Translations under genes and position numbers: made by a program
Origin: Curtobacterium sp. MCBD17_032
GTDB taxonomy: Bacteria; Actinomycetota; Actinomycetes; Actinomycetales; Microbacteriaceae
Assembly (NCBI RefSeq): GCF_003234855.1
Contig: NZ_QKTO01000002.1
Location: 434,001-498,000 of the forward strand
Length of the DNA stretch: 64,000 nt
Direction: 5' to 3'
In this document: positions 35,411 to 43,199 of the stretch, in pieces
How positions within the stretch are numbered: the stretch's first letter is position 1
Layout: every line of letters starts with the position of its first letter
The notes under the pieces: generated by a model
Database searches by the model: none
What the model saw: only the letters and a program-made list of their open reading frames with translations
What the model was told of the DNA's origin: nothing

Positions 35411-37249
35411 GTGACCCGCCGTCGTCGCACCACCGTCGCCGGGGCCGCGCTCCTGGCCCTCGTCGGCACCGCCGTCGTCACGACCCCGTCCCTCGCCGCC
35501 AACGCCGCACCGGCAGCGGTCGACGCGAGTCCCGCCGCCATGCTCGCGCCGTACTACACGGCGCTCGACCTGACCGGCGACGACCAGGTCACGGCGGCCG
35601 ACCTCACCGTCCTGTCCGACCACCTCGGTGCGACCGCCACGGACCCGGACTGGTCCACCGTGTCGGTCGCGGACACCGACGCGGACGGCGCCATCACGCT
35701 GCGGGACCTCGCCGGACTGTCCCAGCGGATGATCCACGACGACGGTCCGTTCACGCTCGTCGAGGCCTCCACGCTCGACATGCAGGCCGCGATGAACGCC
35801 GGGGTGACGACCTCGGTCGAGATCACCCAGGACTACCTCGACCGCATCGCCGCCTACGACCGGACCACCACGGACACCGGCGCCGGCGGACGGCCGCTCA
35901 ACTCGATCGTCACGACCAACGCGGGGGCGATCGCGGCTGCGGAGGCCGCCGACGCCGAGCGTGCCGCCCACGGGATGACGAGCATGCTCCTCGGCGTCCC
36001 GATCGCGCTCAAGGACAACTACGACACGAAGGACATGCCGACCACCGGCGGCTGCGGCTGCTGGGACGGCAACCAGACCACGACCGACGCCGCCATGGTC
36101 GCCGGGCTCCGCGACGCCGGAGCGGTCGTCCTCGCCAAGGCGAGCCTCGACGAGCTCGCCTTCGGCTTCGTGTCGGAGTTCTCCTCGAACCAGCCGGCGG
36201 GGTCGTCGCTCCTCGTCGCGAGCCCGTACGTCACGACGCAGACCGCCGGCGGGTCCAGCGGTGGCACGGGTGCGGCGATCGCGGCGAACCTGGCGGGCAT
36301 CGGCTTCGGCACCGACACCGGCGGCTCGATCCGCGTCCCGTCGTCGTACAACCAGCTCGTCGGCATCCGGCCGACGGTCGGGCTCGCGAGCCGCGACGGC
36401 ATCATCCCGCTCGCGCTGTCCCAGGACACCGGCGGCCCCCTCGCCCGGTCGGTGACCGACGCCGCCGTGGCGCTCGACGCCGTCACCGGCATCGACGCGG
36501 CAGACCCGGTGACGCAGGGCCAGGCGGGCAAGGTGCCGACCTCGTACACGCAGTTCCTCGACCCGACGGCGCTGCAGGGCAAGCGGATCGGCTACGTCAC
36601 GTCGATGGTCGGCACGAACCGCACCACCGTGCGGCTGTTCGCCGAGGCCCGGGCGACGCTCGAGGCCCAGGGCGCGACCGTCGTGCCGATCACCACGACG
36701 ACCGAGTTCAACCGGGTCCTCAGCGAGGGCAGCGGCAGCACGAACGAGTTCAAGCACGACCTGGACCAGTACGTGGCGAAGCACCTCGACCCGGACGTCA
36801 CCGCCCGCTCGCTGCAGGGGATCCTCGACTCGGGCCGGTACGTCCCGAGCCGGAAGGGCACCTACGAGCAGCGGAACGCGGTCACCGAGGCGCAGTACCA
36901 GGCCTGGGCTGGCCCGCAGGGGTCGCACACGACCCAGATCGCGACCGGCAAGCAGGTCGTCACCGGCATGATGGACGCGCAGGACCTCGACGCGCTCGTC
37001 TACCCGTCGGGCACGCCGTACGGCACGCAGGGCACGAACATGCGCCTCAGCCCGAACACGGGCATGCCGGCCGTGACCGTCCCGATGGGGCAGGCCACCG
37101 CGGCGGACGCCACGATCACCGGTGCCGGCGTCAACCTCGAGTTCCTCGGCCGGTCCTTCGACGAGGGCACCGTCATCGGCCTCGGCTACGGGTTCGAGCA
37201 GGCGACCCACGCCCGCACCAGCCCGGCGCTGTACCCGGCGCTCGGCTGA
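35411..37249 (+). CDS. Secreted amidase-signature hydrolase with N-terminal dockerin
   Basis: 612 residues from the GTG at 35411, which has GGAGGA six bases upstream; a longer start at 35345 would overlap the previous gene. Signal peptide residues 1 to about 30. Residues 51-108 are a type-I-like dockerin with two EF-hand loops: D53-L-T-G-D57-D-Q-V-T-A-A-D64 and D88-T-D90-A-D92-G-A-I-T-L-R-D99. Residues about 115-610 are an amidase-signature domain: catalytic K201 in GVPIALKDNYDT, GGSSGGTGA (cis-Ser at 282-283), nucleophile S306 in GTDTGGSIRVPSS. It hydrolyses an amide of unknown nature outside the cell. I infer docking to the wall-anchored cohesin 62 bases upstream. Confidence 0.85.
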   Translation: MTRRRRTTVAGAALLALVGTAVVTTPSLAANAAPAAVDASPAAMLAPYYTALDLTGDDQVTAADLTVLSDHLGATATDPDWSTVSVADTDADGAITLRDLAGLSQRMIHDDGPFTLVEASTLDMQAAMNAGVTTSVEITQDYLDRIAAYDRTTTDTGAGGRPLNSIVTTNAGAIAAAEAADAERAAHGMTSMLLGVPIALKDNYDTKDMPTTGGCGCWDGNQTTTDAAMVAGLRDAGAVVLAKASLDELAFGFVSEFSSNQPAGSSLLVASPYVTTQTAGGSSGGTGAAIAANLAGIGFGTDTGGSIRVPSSYNQLVGIRPTVGLASRDGIIPLALSQDTGGPLARSVTDAAVALDAVTGIDAADPVTQGQAGKVPTSYTQFLDPTALQGKRIGYVTSMVGTNRTTVRLFAEARATLEAQGATVVPITTTTEFNRVLSEGSGSTNEFKHDLDQYVAKHLDPDVTARSLQGILDSGRYVPSRKGTYEQRNAVTEAQYQAWAGPQGSHTTQIATGKQVVTGMMDAQDLDALVYPSGTPYGTQGTNMRLSPNTGMPAVTVPMGQATAADATITGAGVNLEFLGRSFDEGTVIGLGYGFEQATHARTSPALYPALG

Positions 37250-37262
37250 GTCCACGACACGG

Positions 37263-37278
37263 GGTCACGGTGGTGACC
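37263..37278. repeat. Small palindrome GGTCAC/GTGACC
   Basis: A 16-bp imperfect palindrome (six-base arms) just before the larger terminator palindrome. Confidence 0.4.
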
Positions 37279-37284
37279 ACGTGT

Positions 37285-37330
37285 CGGACGGGAGGCCCGG
37301 GTACCAGCTGGTACCCGGGCCTCCCGTCCG
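37285..37330. terminator. 46-bp perfect palindrome, bidirectional terminator
   Basis: 23-base arms with no spacer and a central CAGCTG like the 12116-12169 palindrome. Separates the convergent amidase and PEP-mutase-like genes. Confidence 0.8.
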
Positions 37331-37338
37331 TCGTCGGG

Positions 37339-38115
37339 TCAGTTGAGCGTCGGGGTGTCCTCCGGCACGACGCCACCGAGGTAGAGGTCCGCGGCGAGGT
37401 CGCGGAGCGCGCGCAGGGCGACGCGCTGCGTGAGCGGACCGTAGGAGATGCGGGCGACACCGAGGGCCTCGTACTCCGACGCCGGCAGCGCACCCGGCAG
37501 GCCGATGACGCTGAGCTTGCCGCGGCCCAGGCCCTCGACGAGCTGTTCGACGACCTCGCGCTGGTGGCCGCCGGGCACGAACACGAGCGGAGCGCCGGCG
37601 TCGAGGAAGGCCCTCCCGCGGGCGATCGCGTCGGCGATGCTCTCCGCGATCGGGCGGTCGCCGCCGCGGGCGATGGCGTCGGTGCGGGCGTTCAGCTGGA
37701 ATTCGACGCCCTCCTGCTCGGCGGCCTTCATGATGGCGGCGACGCGGGCGACGGCCTCGTGGAACGGCCGGAGGCGGTCCTCGACGTTCGCGCCGACGAC
37801 GCCGAGGCCGATCGCGCGGCGGATCGTCTCGGCCGGGTCCTCGTACCCGTCGTCGAGGTCGGCCGTCACGGGCAGGTCGACCGCGTCGACGACGGTCTTC
37901 GCGCCGGCGAGGGCGAGGTCGAGCGGCATGCCGCCGTCCGCGTACCCGTACGATGCGGCGATCGAGTGGCCCGCGGTCGCGATCGCCCGCGTCTCGGGCA
38001 GGGCCGCGACCGTCTTGGCGCTGATCGCGTCCCAGACGTTCACGACACGGAGGATCTGCGGGGCTTCGTGCAGGGACTTGAGGGTCGTCGCCTTCTCGGC
38101 GGTGCTCGTGGTCAT
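37339..38115 (-). CDS. Isocitrate lyase/phosphoenolpyruvate mutase family protein
   Basis: 258 residues. Starts KSLHEAPQILRVVNVWDAISAKTVAALPETRAIAT, followed by the metal-binding LPVTADLDDGYED, GANVEDR and QLNARTDAIARGG, as in carboxyvinyl-carboxyphosphonate mutase-like enzymes. The short length and lack of the KKCGH motif argue against true isocitrate lyase. Probable C-C or C-P lyase on a small oxo-acid; substrate unknown. ATG at 38115 follows TACTGT by seven bases. Confidence 0.88.
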   Translation of the reverse strand: MTTSTAEKATTLKSLHEAPQILRVVNVWDAISAKTVAALPETRAIATAGHSIAASYGYADGGMPLDLALAGAKTVVDAVDLPVTADLDDGYEDPAETIRRAIGLGVVGANVEDRLRPFHEAVARVAAIMKAAEQEGVEFQLNARTDAIARGGDRPIAESIADAIARGRAFLDAGAPLVFVPGGHQREVVEQLVEGLGRGKLSVIGLPGALPASEYEALGVARISYGPLTQRVALRALRDLAADLYLGGVVPEDTPTLN

Positions 38116-38122
38116 GGTGCCG

Positions 38123-38128
38123 ACAGTA
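38123..38128 (-). promoter_or_regulatory. -10 TACTGT, leaderless start of PEP-mutase-like gene
   Basis: Seven bases before the ATG at 38115. Confidence 0.55.
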
Positions 38129-38174
38129 GGCGGTGCGCTCACGCTCCGCCGAGGTCGGCCGGGCGAAAGCGCGC

Positions 38175-38254
38175 GGCCGAGGCTCGGCTGGGCGGACAGT
38201 GTTCGCGGCGCGGAGGGCGAGCGGAGTCCGCGGGGCCGAGGCTCGGCTGGGCGG
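38175..38254. repeat. 21-bp direct repeat pair containing CCGAGGCTCGG
   Basis: Perfect copies at 38175-38195 and 38234-38254, 59 bases apart, in a divergent promoter region. Each copy includes the small palindrome CCGAG-G-CTCGG. Spacing and location suggest paired protein-binding sites, which is unproven. Confidence 0.6.
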
Positions 38255-38316
38255 CAGACGACGCGAGATGACGTCCGGACTCGTGCCGGGCCTCCCGTCG
38301 GGGCATGCTGGACGGC

Positions 38317-39504
38317 ATGGCGAGCGACGAACAGGACCCGGTCGGCACGCTCCGCAGGGTCCGCACGAGCATCAAGTGGACGCGGTACGCGCCCGACGTG
38401 CTGCCCCTGTTCGTCGCCGAGATGGACCACGAGGTCGCGCCGGAGATCCGGCAGGCCCTCGTCGAGCGGGTGCAGCAGTCGGACCTCGGGTACCTCGACG
38501 GCCCCGGGCCGCTCGCGCCCGCGTTCGCCGGGTTCGCCCGGGACCGCTGGGGCTGGGACGTCGATCCGGCACGCGTGTACCTGGCGACGGACGTCAGCGT
38601 CGGCATCGTCGAGACGCTCCGGCTGGCGCTGCCCGACGGCGGACGGGTCGCGATCACGCCGCCGGTGTACCCGCCGTTCTTCGAGCTGGTGGAAGAAGCC
38701 CGATGTCAGGTCGAGGAGGTGCCCCTCACCGAACGGTGGGGCGTGTACCGGCTCGACCTCGACGGCCTCGAGCGGGCGTTCGCCGACGGGATCCGGGTGT
38801 TCCTGCTGTGCAACCCGCACAACCCGATCGGGCTCGTGCACGACCGGGACGACCTCGTGGCCCTGGCGGAGCTCGCCGCGCGGTACGACGTCCTCGTCAT
38901 CAGTGACGAGATCCACGCACCGCTGACGCACCCCGGCGTGCAGTTCACACCGTTCGCGAGCATCGCCGAGCCGCTCGGGGCGCGGAGCGTCTGCGTGACG
39001 AGCGCGAGCAAGGGGTGGAACCTCGCGGGGGTGAAGTGCTCGGTCATCGTCGCGGGGGACACCCGGACCGCCGAGCTCCTCGACACCCTGTGGGAAGAGG
39101 TGGCCTGCCGGACGAGCATCCTCGGCCTGCACGCGAACGTCGCGGCGTTCAGCCTGGCCGTCGACTGGCTCGACGACGTCGTCGACCGCATCGTCGCGAA
39201 CGACCGGCTGCTGGCGAAGCTGCTCGCCGAGCACCTGCCCGGCGTCGTCTACGCTCGGCCCCGGGCCGGGTACCTGGCCTGGCTCGACTTCCGCGGGCTC
39301 GGCCTCGGAGACGACCCGGCGGTACAGCTCCGGGAGCACGCGTTCGTGGCGCTCAACTCCGGCCTGCCGTTCGGTGCGCAGGGGAGGGGGTTCGCGCGGA
39401 TCAACCTGGCGTGCTCGCCCGAGACACTGCGCGAGGCGGTGTTCCGCATCGCGGCGGCGTACCCGTCGAGCGCGCAGGAGGGCGTCGTCTGGCACGTCGC
39501 CTGA
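38317..39504 (+). CDS. MalY/PatB-type PLP aminotransferase (cystathionine beta-lyase-like)
   Basis: 395 residues, fold type I class I/II. LPLFVAEMDHEVAPEI and ITPPVYPPFF, CNPHNPIGLV, ISDEIHAPLTHPG and the PLP lysine in TSASKGWNLAGVKCS are the MalY/PatB pattern. These enzymes cleave the C-S bond of cystathionine or cysteine conjugates; in E. coli MalY also interacts with MalT. ATG at 38317 with CATGCT, a degenerate -10, seven bases upstream; the alternative ATG at 38305 overlaps that hexamer. Confidence 0.9.
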   Translation: MASDEQDPVGTLRRVRTSIKWTRYAPDVLPLFVAEMDHEVAPEIRQALVERVQQSDLGYLDGPGPLAPAFAGFARDRWGWDVDPARVYLATDVSVGIVETLRLALPDGGRVAITPPVYPPFFELVEEARCQVEEVPLTERWGVYRLDLDGLERAFADGIRVFLLCNPHNPIGLVHDRDDLVALAELAARYDVLVISDEIHAPLTHPGVQFTPFASIAEPLGARSVCVTSASKGWNLAGVKCSVIVAGDTRTAELLDTLWEEVACRTSILGLHANVAAFSLAVDWLDDVVDRIVANDRLLAKLLAEHLPGVVYARPRAGYLAWLDFRGLGLGDDPAVQLREHAFVALNSGLPFGAQGRGFARINLACSPETLREAVFRIAAAYPSSAQEGVVWHVA

Positions 39505-39556
39505 CCGCAGCCCCGGCGAGCGCAGCAGCTGGTGGCCGCCGCGGAGTGACCCGAGC

Positions 39557-39763
39557 TCAGGCGACGGGCGCGAAGTGGTTGCGCCCGATGACGGTCACGT
39601 GCAGGTCGACCTCGCGGGAAGGGACCTGGTCGGTGAGGGAGATCCACTCGCGGGCCACGAAGGCGACGGACGGCCACCGGCGGACCTCGGTCACGGGGAA
39701 CCCGTCGATGAACACCTGCCACATGCCCTGCTCGCGGACGGCCTGGACCTCGTGCGTCGCCAT
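39557..39763 (-). CDS. Small hypothetical protein, 68 residues
   Basis: Not recognised. One compact basic/aromatic domain (GMWQVFIDGFPVTEVRRWPSVAFVAREWISLTDQV) without membrane segment. The ATG at 39763 follows TACGCT by six bases, the same leaderless layout as verified genes here, which supports it being real. Confidence 0.6.
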   Translation of the reverse strand: MATHEVQAVREQGMWQVFIDGFPVTEVRRWPSVAFVAREWISLTDQVPSREVDLHVTVIGRNHFAPVA

Positions 39764-39769
39764 GCCCGA

Positions 39770-39775
39770 AGCGTA
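39770..39775 (-). promoter_or_regulatory. -10 TACGCT, leaderless start of the 68-residue gene
   Basis: Six bases before the ATG at 39763. Confidence 0.55.
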
Positions 39776-39784
39776 GCAACGGCA

Positions 39785-39824
39785 CCGCCGGAGCGCCCCC
39801 GGAGCGCCGCCGGAGCGCCCCCGG
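39785..39824. repeat. 22-bp period tandem repeat (18 bp identical)
   Basis: Identical 18-base stretches at 39785-39802 and 39807-39824, in the gap between the 68-residue gene and the SDR gene. Confidence 0.65.
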
Positions 39825-39881
39825 GAGCCGGACCGCCCCCGTGAGCGGGGAGCGCCTCGACCCGACGGCGACCGGGACGGG

Positions 39882-40781
39882 TCAGGGCGTGACCATGCCG
39901 CCGTTCACGTTGAGCGTCTCGCCGGCGACGAAGCTCGACTCGTGCGACGCCAGGAACACGTACGCGGGAGCGAGCTCGGCGGGTTGCCCGGGGCGGCCCA
40001 TCGGCGACTCACTCGACCCGAAGTCCGGCAGGGTCTCGGGGTCGACGCCCGCGGACACCTGGAGCACCGACCAGGTCGGCCCGGGTGCGACGACGTTCAC
40101 GCGGATCCCGCGGGGGATGAGCTGCTGCGCGAGGCCCTTCGAGAAGTTGTTGACGGCTGCCTTCGAGGCCGCGTAGTCGAGGCGGTCCGGAGCGGGCTGG
40201 TACGCCTCCATCGACGCGGTGGTGATGATCGTCGAGCCGGGCTCCAGGTGGGGCAACGCCGCCTGCACGAGTCGGAAGAGCGAGAGGACGTTGACGGTGA
40301 AGGTGTCGACGAGCTGGTCGTCCGGGATGTCGGTGACCTCGGCGCGCCAGTGCTGCTTGCCGGCGCAGCTGACGATCGCGTCGAGCCCGCCGAGTTCGGC
40401 GACCGCCCGTTCGACGAGGGCCGCGGGGTAGTTCGGTGCCGTGAGGTCGCCGGGGATCGTCACGGCCTTGCGGCCGGCGGCCTCGACGAGGGCGACGATC
40501 CGCTGGGCGTCCTCCTCCTCGTCCGGCAGGTAGGCGAGGGCGACGTCGGCGCCCTCGCGCGCGTAGGCGATCGCCACGGCCGCACCGATGCCGGAGTCGG
40601 CACCGGTGATGAGCGCGCGCCGCCCGGCGAGACGCCCGGTGCCGCGGTAGGAGTCCTCGCCGTGGTCCGGCTGCGGTTCCATCCGGGATTCGAGGCCCGG
40701 CTCGGGCTGCTGCTGCGGTTCCGGGCTGGTGTTCGGGTACCGGGTGGTCGGGTCGCTGTACTCGTACTGGTCGCGTGGCAT
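39882..40781 (-). CDS. SDR family oxidoreductase (YghA-like)
   Basis: 299 residues. An extended N-terminus (PRDQYEYSDPTTRYPN..., Pro/Glu/Gln-rich, about 50 residues) precedes the Rossmann core: ITGADSGIGAA cofactor loop, VSCAGKQ, ITTASMEAY, and YAASKAAV (YxxxK). The N-terminal tail is typical of the YghA/GsiB-context general stress SDRs. NAD(P)-dependent; substrate unknown. ATG at 40781 follows TACGGT by seven bases. Confidence 0.92.
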   Translation of the reverse strand: MPRDQYEYSDPTTRYPNTSPEPQQQPEPGLESRMEPQPDHGEDSYRGTGRLAGRRALITGADSGIGAAVAIAYAREGADVALAYLPDEEEDAQRIVALVEAAGRKAVTIPGDLTAPNYPAALVERAVAELGGLDAIVSCAGKQHWRAEVTDIPDDQLVDTFTVNVLSLFRLVQAALPHLEPGSTIITTASMEAYQPAPDRLDYAASKAAVNNFSKGLAQQLIPRGIRVNVVAPGPTWSVLQVSAGVDPETLPDFGSSESPMGRPGQPAELAPAYVFLASHESSFVAGETLNVNGGMVTP

Positions 40782-40788
40782 GCCGAGG

Positions 40789-40794
40789 ACCGTA
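40789..40794 (-). promoter_or_regulatory. -10 TACGGT, leaderless start of SDR gene
   Basis: Seven bases before the ATG at 40781. Confidence 0.55.
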
Positions 40795-40911
40795 CGCGGA
40801 CCGGCCGGGAGGCCCGTGGACCGGTGCGCGCTCCGGCCTGCGCCGCTGCCGTCCGCGGCCCGGCACACAGCGGCGTTCCGGACGTCGGTCGGACGACCGG
40901 ACCGCCCGACG

Positions 40912-41394
40912 TCAGAGGTCGAGCGCCATCGCCACGTCGGCCCGGACGTACGGGCTCGGCGGGTGCTCGTCGGCGCCGAGGTGCCGGAACCCGGTCGTCT
41001 CGTACAGGTGCACCGCGCTCGCGAGTGCACTGTTCGTCTCGAGGAGCACCCGGCGCGCGCCGAGGTCCCGGGCGCGGTCGAGCGCGGCGCGGATGAGCCG
41101 GCGTCCGGTGCCGTGTCCCTGGTGGTCCGGGTCGACGGCCATCTTCACGAGCTCGAACGCGTCGGCACCGTGCGGGGCGAGCCCGACGCAGCCGACCACG
41201 TCGGTGCCGAGTCGGGCGACGAGGACGACACCGCCGGGCTCGACGATGTGCCGGACGGGATCGCCGAGGAGTCGGCGGTCCTCGTCCTCGAGCGTGAAGA
41301 ACGTCGTGATCCACCGCTCGTTCAACGAACGGAACGCGGCGGCGTCCTCGGCGGAGGACATGTCGTCGATGACGACCAGGGAGGTGGTGGGCAT
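40912..41394 (-). CDS. GNAT family N-acetyltransferase
   Basis: 160 residues. Acetyl-CoA binding segment VDPDHQGHGTGRRLIRAALDRARDLGARRVLLETN, then VHLYETTGFRHLG, the standard GNAT end. The N-terminal AAAFRSLNERWITTFFTLEDEDRRLLGDP is typical of small single-domain GNATs. Substrate unknown. ATG at 41394 with GAGGG upstream. Divergent from the LysR regulator, which may control it. Confidence 0.9.
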   Translation of the reverse strand: MPTTSLVVIDDMSSAEDAAAFRSLNERWITTFFTLEDEDRRLLGDPVRHIVEPGGVVLVARLGTDVVGCVGLAPHGADAFELVKMAVDPDHQGHGTGRRLIRAALDRARDLGARRVLLETNSALASAVHLYETTGFRHLGADEHPPSPYVRADVAMALDL

Positions 41395-41450
41395 GCCCTC
41401 ATCCTCGGTCGCCGAACCAGTCACGTCCAATACTCGTTCGTTCGGATCGA

Positions 41451-41456
41451 TAGCAT
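41451..41456 (+). promoter_or_regulatory. -10 TAGCAT, leaderless start of LysR gene
   Basis: Six bases before the ATG at 41463. Confidence 0.6.
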
Positions 41457-41462
41457 CGGAGC

Positions 41463-42347
41463 ATGGATCGCACTCCCGAGGTCGACCTCCGCCACCTCCG
41501 GGCGTTCCTGGCACTCGCCGACGAACTGCACTTCGGCCGTGCCGCCGTCGACCTCGGCATCGCCCAGCCCGCGCTGTCGCAGCTCATCCGCCGGGTCGAG
41601 GTCGCCCTCGGCGTCGACCTGTTCGCCCGTACGTCCCGCAGCGTGGCCCTGACGCCCGCCGGACGGGTGCTGCAGGGGCGGGCCCGGTCGCTCCTGGCGC
41701 AGGCCCGTCGGGACCTCGACGAGACCGTGCGGGTCGGGCGGGGCGAGGCAGGCCGACTCGACGTCGGGTTCGTCGTCTCGGCGCTGCCCCTCGGACCGAT
41801 CGAGCGCGTGCAGCGGTTCCGGGAGCGCTTCCCCCTCGTCCGCGTCGAACTCACCGAGGGGTTCTCCTCGAGGCTCGTGACCGCCGTCCAGCGCGGGGAG
41901 CTCGACCTGGCCGTCGTGCGGGACCCGGACCCGGTCGACGGCGTGCGCTTCACCCGGTTCCGGACGGAGCCGTTCGTCGCCGCGGTGCCGCGTGGCCACC
42001 GCTTCGCCGGCCGGACGACCGTCCGGGGATCGGAGCTGCTCGACGACCCGTTCGTGTTCTTCCCCGCCGAGGCCGGAGCGCTCGCCACCGAGCGGAACAC
42101 CGCGCCCGTGGCCGCCGGCGGCCGGCGGCCGGTGATCGTGCAGGAGGCCACGACCTGGGCGACCGTGCTGCACCTGGTCGGCGTCGGCCTCGGGGTCACG
42201 GTCCTGCCGGAGAGCGCGGCGCTCGCGGCCCCGGAGACGGTCGTCCTCCTGCCGCTCGAGGGCAGCACGCACCGGAGCGAACTCGTCTGGGCGTCCCGCG
42301 TGGACGACGACCGGGAGGTCCTCCGCAACTTCGCCGCCGCGGACTGA
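41463..42347 (+). CDS. LysR family transcriptional regulator
   Basis: 294 residues. N-terminal winged HTH (LRHLRAFLALADELHFGRAAVDLGIAQPALSQLIRRVEVALGVDLFART) and a substrate-binding domain from about 90. The divergent GNAT gene 68 bases away is its most likely target, by the usual LysR arrangement. Leaderless start as noted. Convergent with the 86-residue gene, 11 bases apart. Confidence 0.94.
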   Translation: MDRTPEVDLRHLRAFLALADELHFGRAAVDLGIAQPALSQLIRRVEVALGVDLFARTSRSVALTPAGRVLQGRARSLLAQARRDLDETVRVGRGEAGRLDVGFVVSALPLGPIERVQRFRERFPLVRVELTEGFSSRLVTAVQRGELDLAVVRDPDPVDGVRFTRFRTEPFVAAVPRGHRFAGRTTVRGSELLDDPFVFFPAEAGALATERNTAPVAAGGRRPVIVQEATTWATVLHLVGVGLGVTVLPESAALAAPETVVLLPLEGSTHRSELVWASRVDDDREVLRNFAAAD

Positions 42348-42358
42348 CCCCGACGGCG

Positions 42359-42619
42359 TCAGCCGAGCGGCAGGACCGGGGCGCGCTGGTCGCCGAGCTC
42401 GTCCTCGCGCCACGGGCGGACACCGGTCAGGGCGAGTCCGAGCTGCACGAGCACGAACGCCACGTGGGGCTCGACGTCGGGGTCCCACGGTCCCTCGACA
42501 CCGAGGCCGAACGCCCCGAGCTCGTCGTCGGCCTCGTCGCGGACGGTGAGGCGCCAGCGACCGTTCCCGAGCTCCTCGACGACGGCCCACCGTGCGGTGC
42601 GGAAGCGGCCCGCGGTCAC
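42359..42619 (-). CDS. Small hypothetical protein, 86 residues, coupled to FBP-domain gene
   Basis: GTG at 42619 overlaps the stop of the FBP-domain gene (GTGA). It reads AGRFRTARWAVVEELGNGRWRLTVRDEADDELGAFGLGVEGPW...VAFVLVQLGLALTGVRPW, a mixed alpha/beta fold without a known motif. Function unknown; coupling suggests it works with or beside the FBP protein. Confidence 0.6.
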   Translation of the reverse strand: MTAGRFRTARWAVVEELGNGRWRLTVRDEADDELGAFGLGVEGPWDPDVEPHVAFVLVQLGLALTGVRPWREDELGDQRAPVLPLG

Positions 42620-43098
42620 GCCGTCTTCATGATGTCGGCCGTGAAGTTGTGCAGCCGCGCGAGCAGCGACTCGGACCGCATCGCGATGGTCGCCGGCGGG
42701 TTGAGGTGCGGCGGCGCGGTGCGGATGAGCATCGAGCAGCCGAGGTCCTCGCAGATGTACGAGCCGATCGTGTTCCCGTTCCGTCCGGCCTCGCCGGCAC
42801 GGGCCGCGGAGAACAGGCGCACCTGCGTCGCCGGCTGGGGGGAGTGGCAGAACGAGCACATCGCCGCGATGCCCGGCCGGAGCGAGCCGCCCGCGGCGCG
42901 GACGACGATGCCGACGGGCTTCCCGTCCATCCAGGACACCATGTACCCCCGCCTGGCAGCCTGCGGGTCACGCCAGCCGAGGTACTCGCGCTCGTTCCAC
43001 AACGTCTCGTGCAACCCCGGGATCGGGAGCTGCGCGAGTTCGTCGGGCGTCGCGTTGACGAAGGACGATCGGATGTCGGATTCGGTGAGCGGCTGCAC
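42616..43098 (-). CDS. FBP domain-containing protein (elongation factor G-binding-like zinc finger)
   Basis: 160 residues. The N-terminal helical part ESDIRSSFVNATPDELAQLPIPG is followed by a treble-clef zinc finger with MCSFCH and ICEDLGC (C-x2-C, C-x4-C), as in the C-terminal domain of fusidic-acid-resistance FusB/FBP proteins. FusB proteins bind EF-G and release stalled ribosomes; here resistance is not implied. GTG at 43098 after GAGGGGA. Upstream on the same strand lie blaI and the M56 protease gene. Confidence 0.85.
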   Translation of the reverse strand: MQPLTESDIRSSFVNATPDELAQLPIPGLHETLWNEREYLGWRDPQAARRGYMVSWMDGKPVGIVVRAAGGSLRPGIAAMCSFCHSPQPATQVRLFSAARAGEAGRNGNTIGSYICEDLGCSMLIRTAPPHLNPPATIAMRSESLLARLHNFTADIMKTA

Positions 43099-43161
43099 GG
43101 TTCCCCTCGCGGTGGCGGACCGGACCAGGCTAGCCCCGCGCGCCGACAGCCGGACGCAGCG

Positions 43162-43199
43162 CGGGCCTCCCGGCCGCTTCAGGACAGCCGGGAGGCCCG
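43162..43199 (-). terminator. Hairpin overlapping the 3' end of the M56 gene
   Basis: 13-bp perfect inverted repeat (43162-43174 with 43187-43199) built from the recurrent GGGCCTCCCGG motif. The M56 stop codon lies in the 12-base loop. Confidence 0.65.

Noticed and set aside
34766-37255. Long minus-strand frame opposite the cohesin and amidase genes
   Set aside because: Composition is Arg/Asp/Val shadow; plus strand carries signal peptides, dockerin loops and catalytic residues.
37339-38115. True isocitrate lyase
   Set aside because: Only 258 residues and no KKCGH motif; PEP-mutase-like branch fits better.
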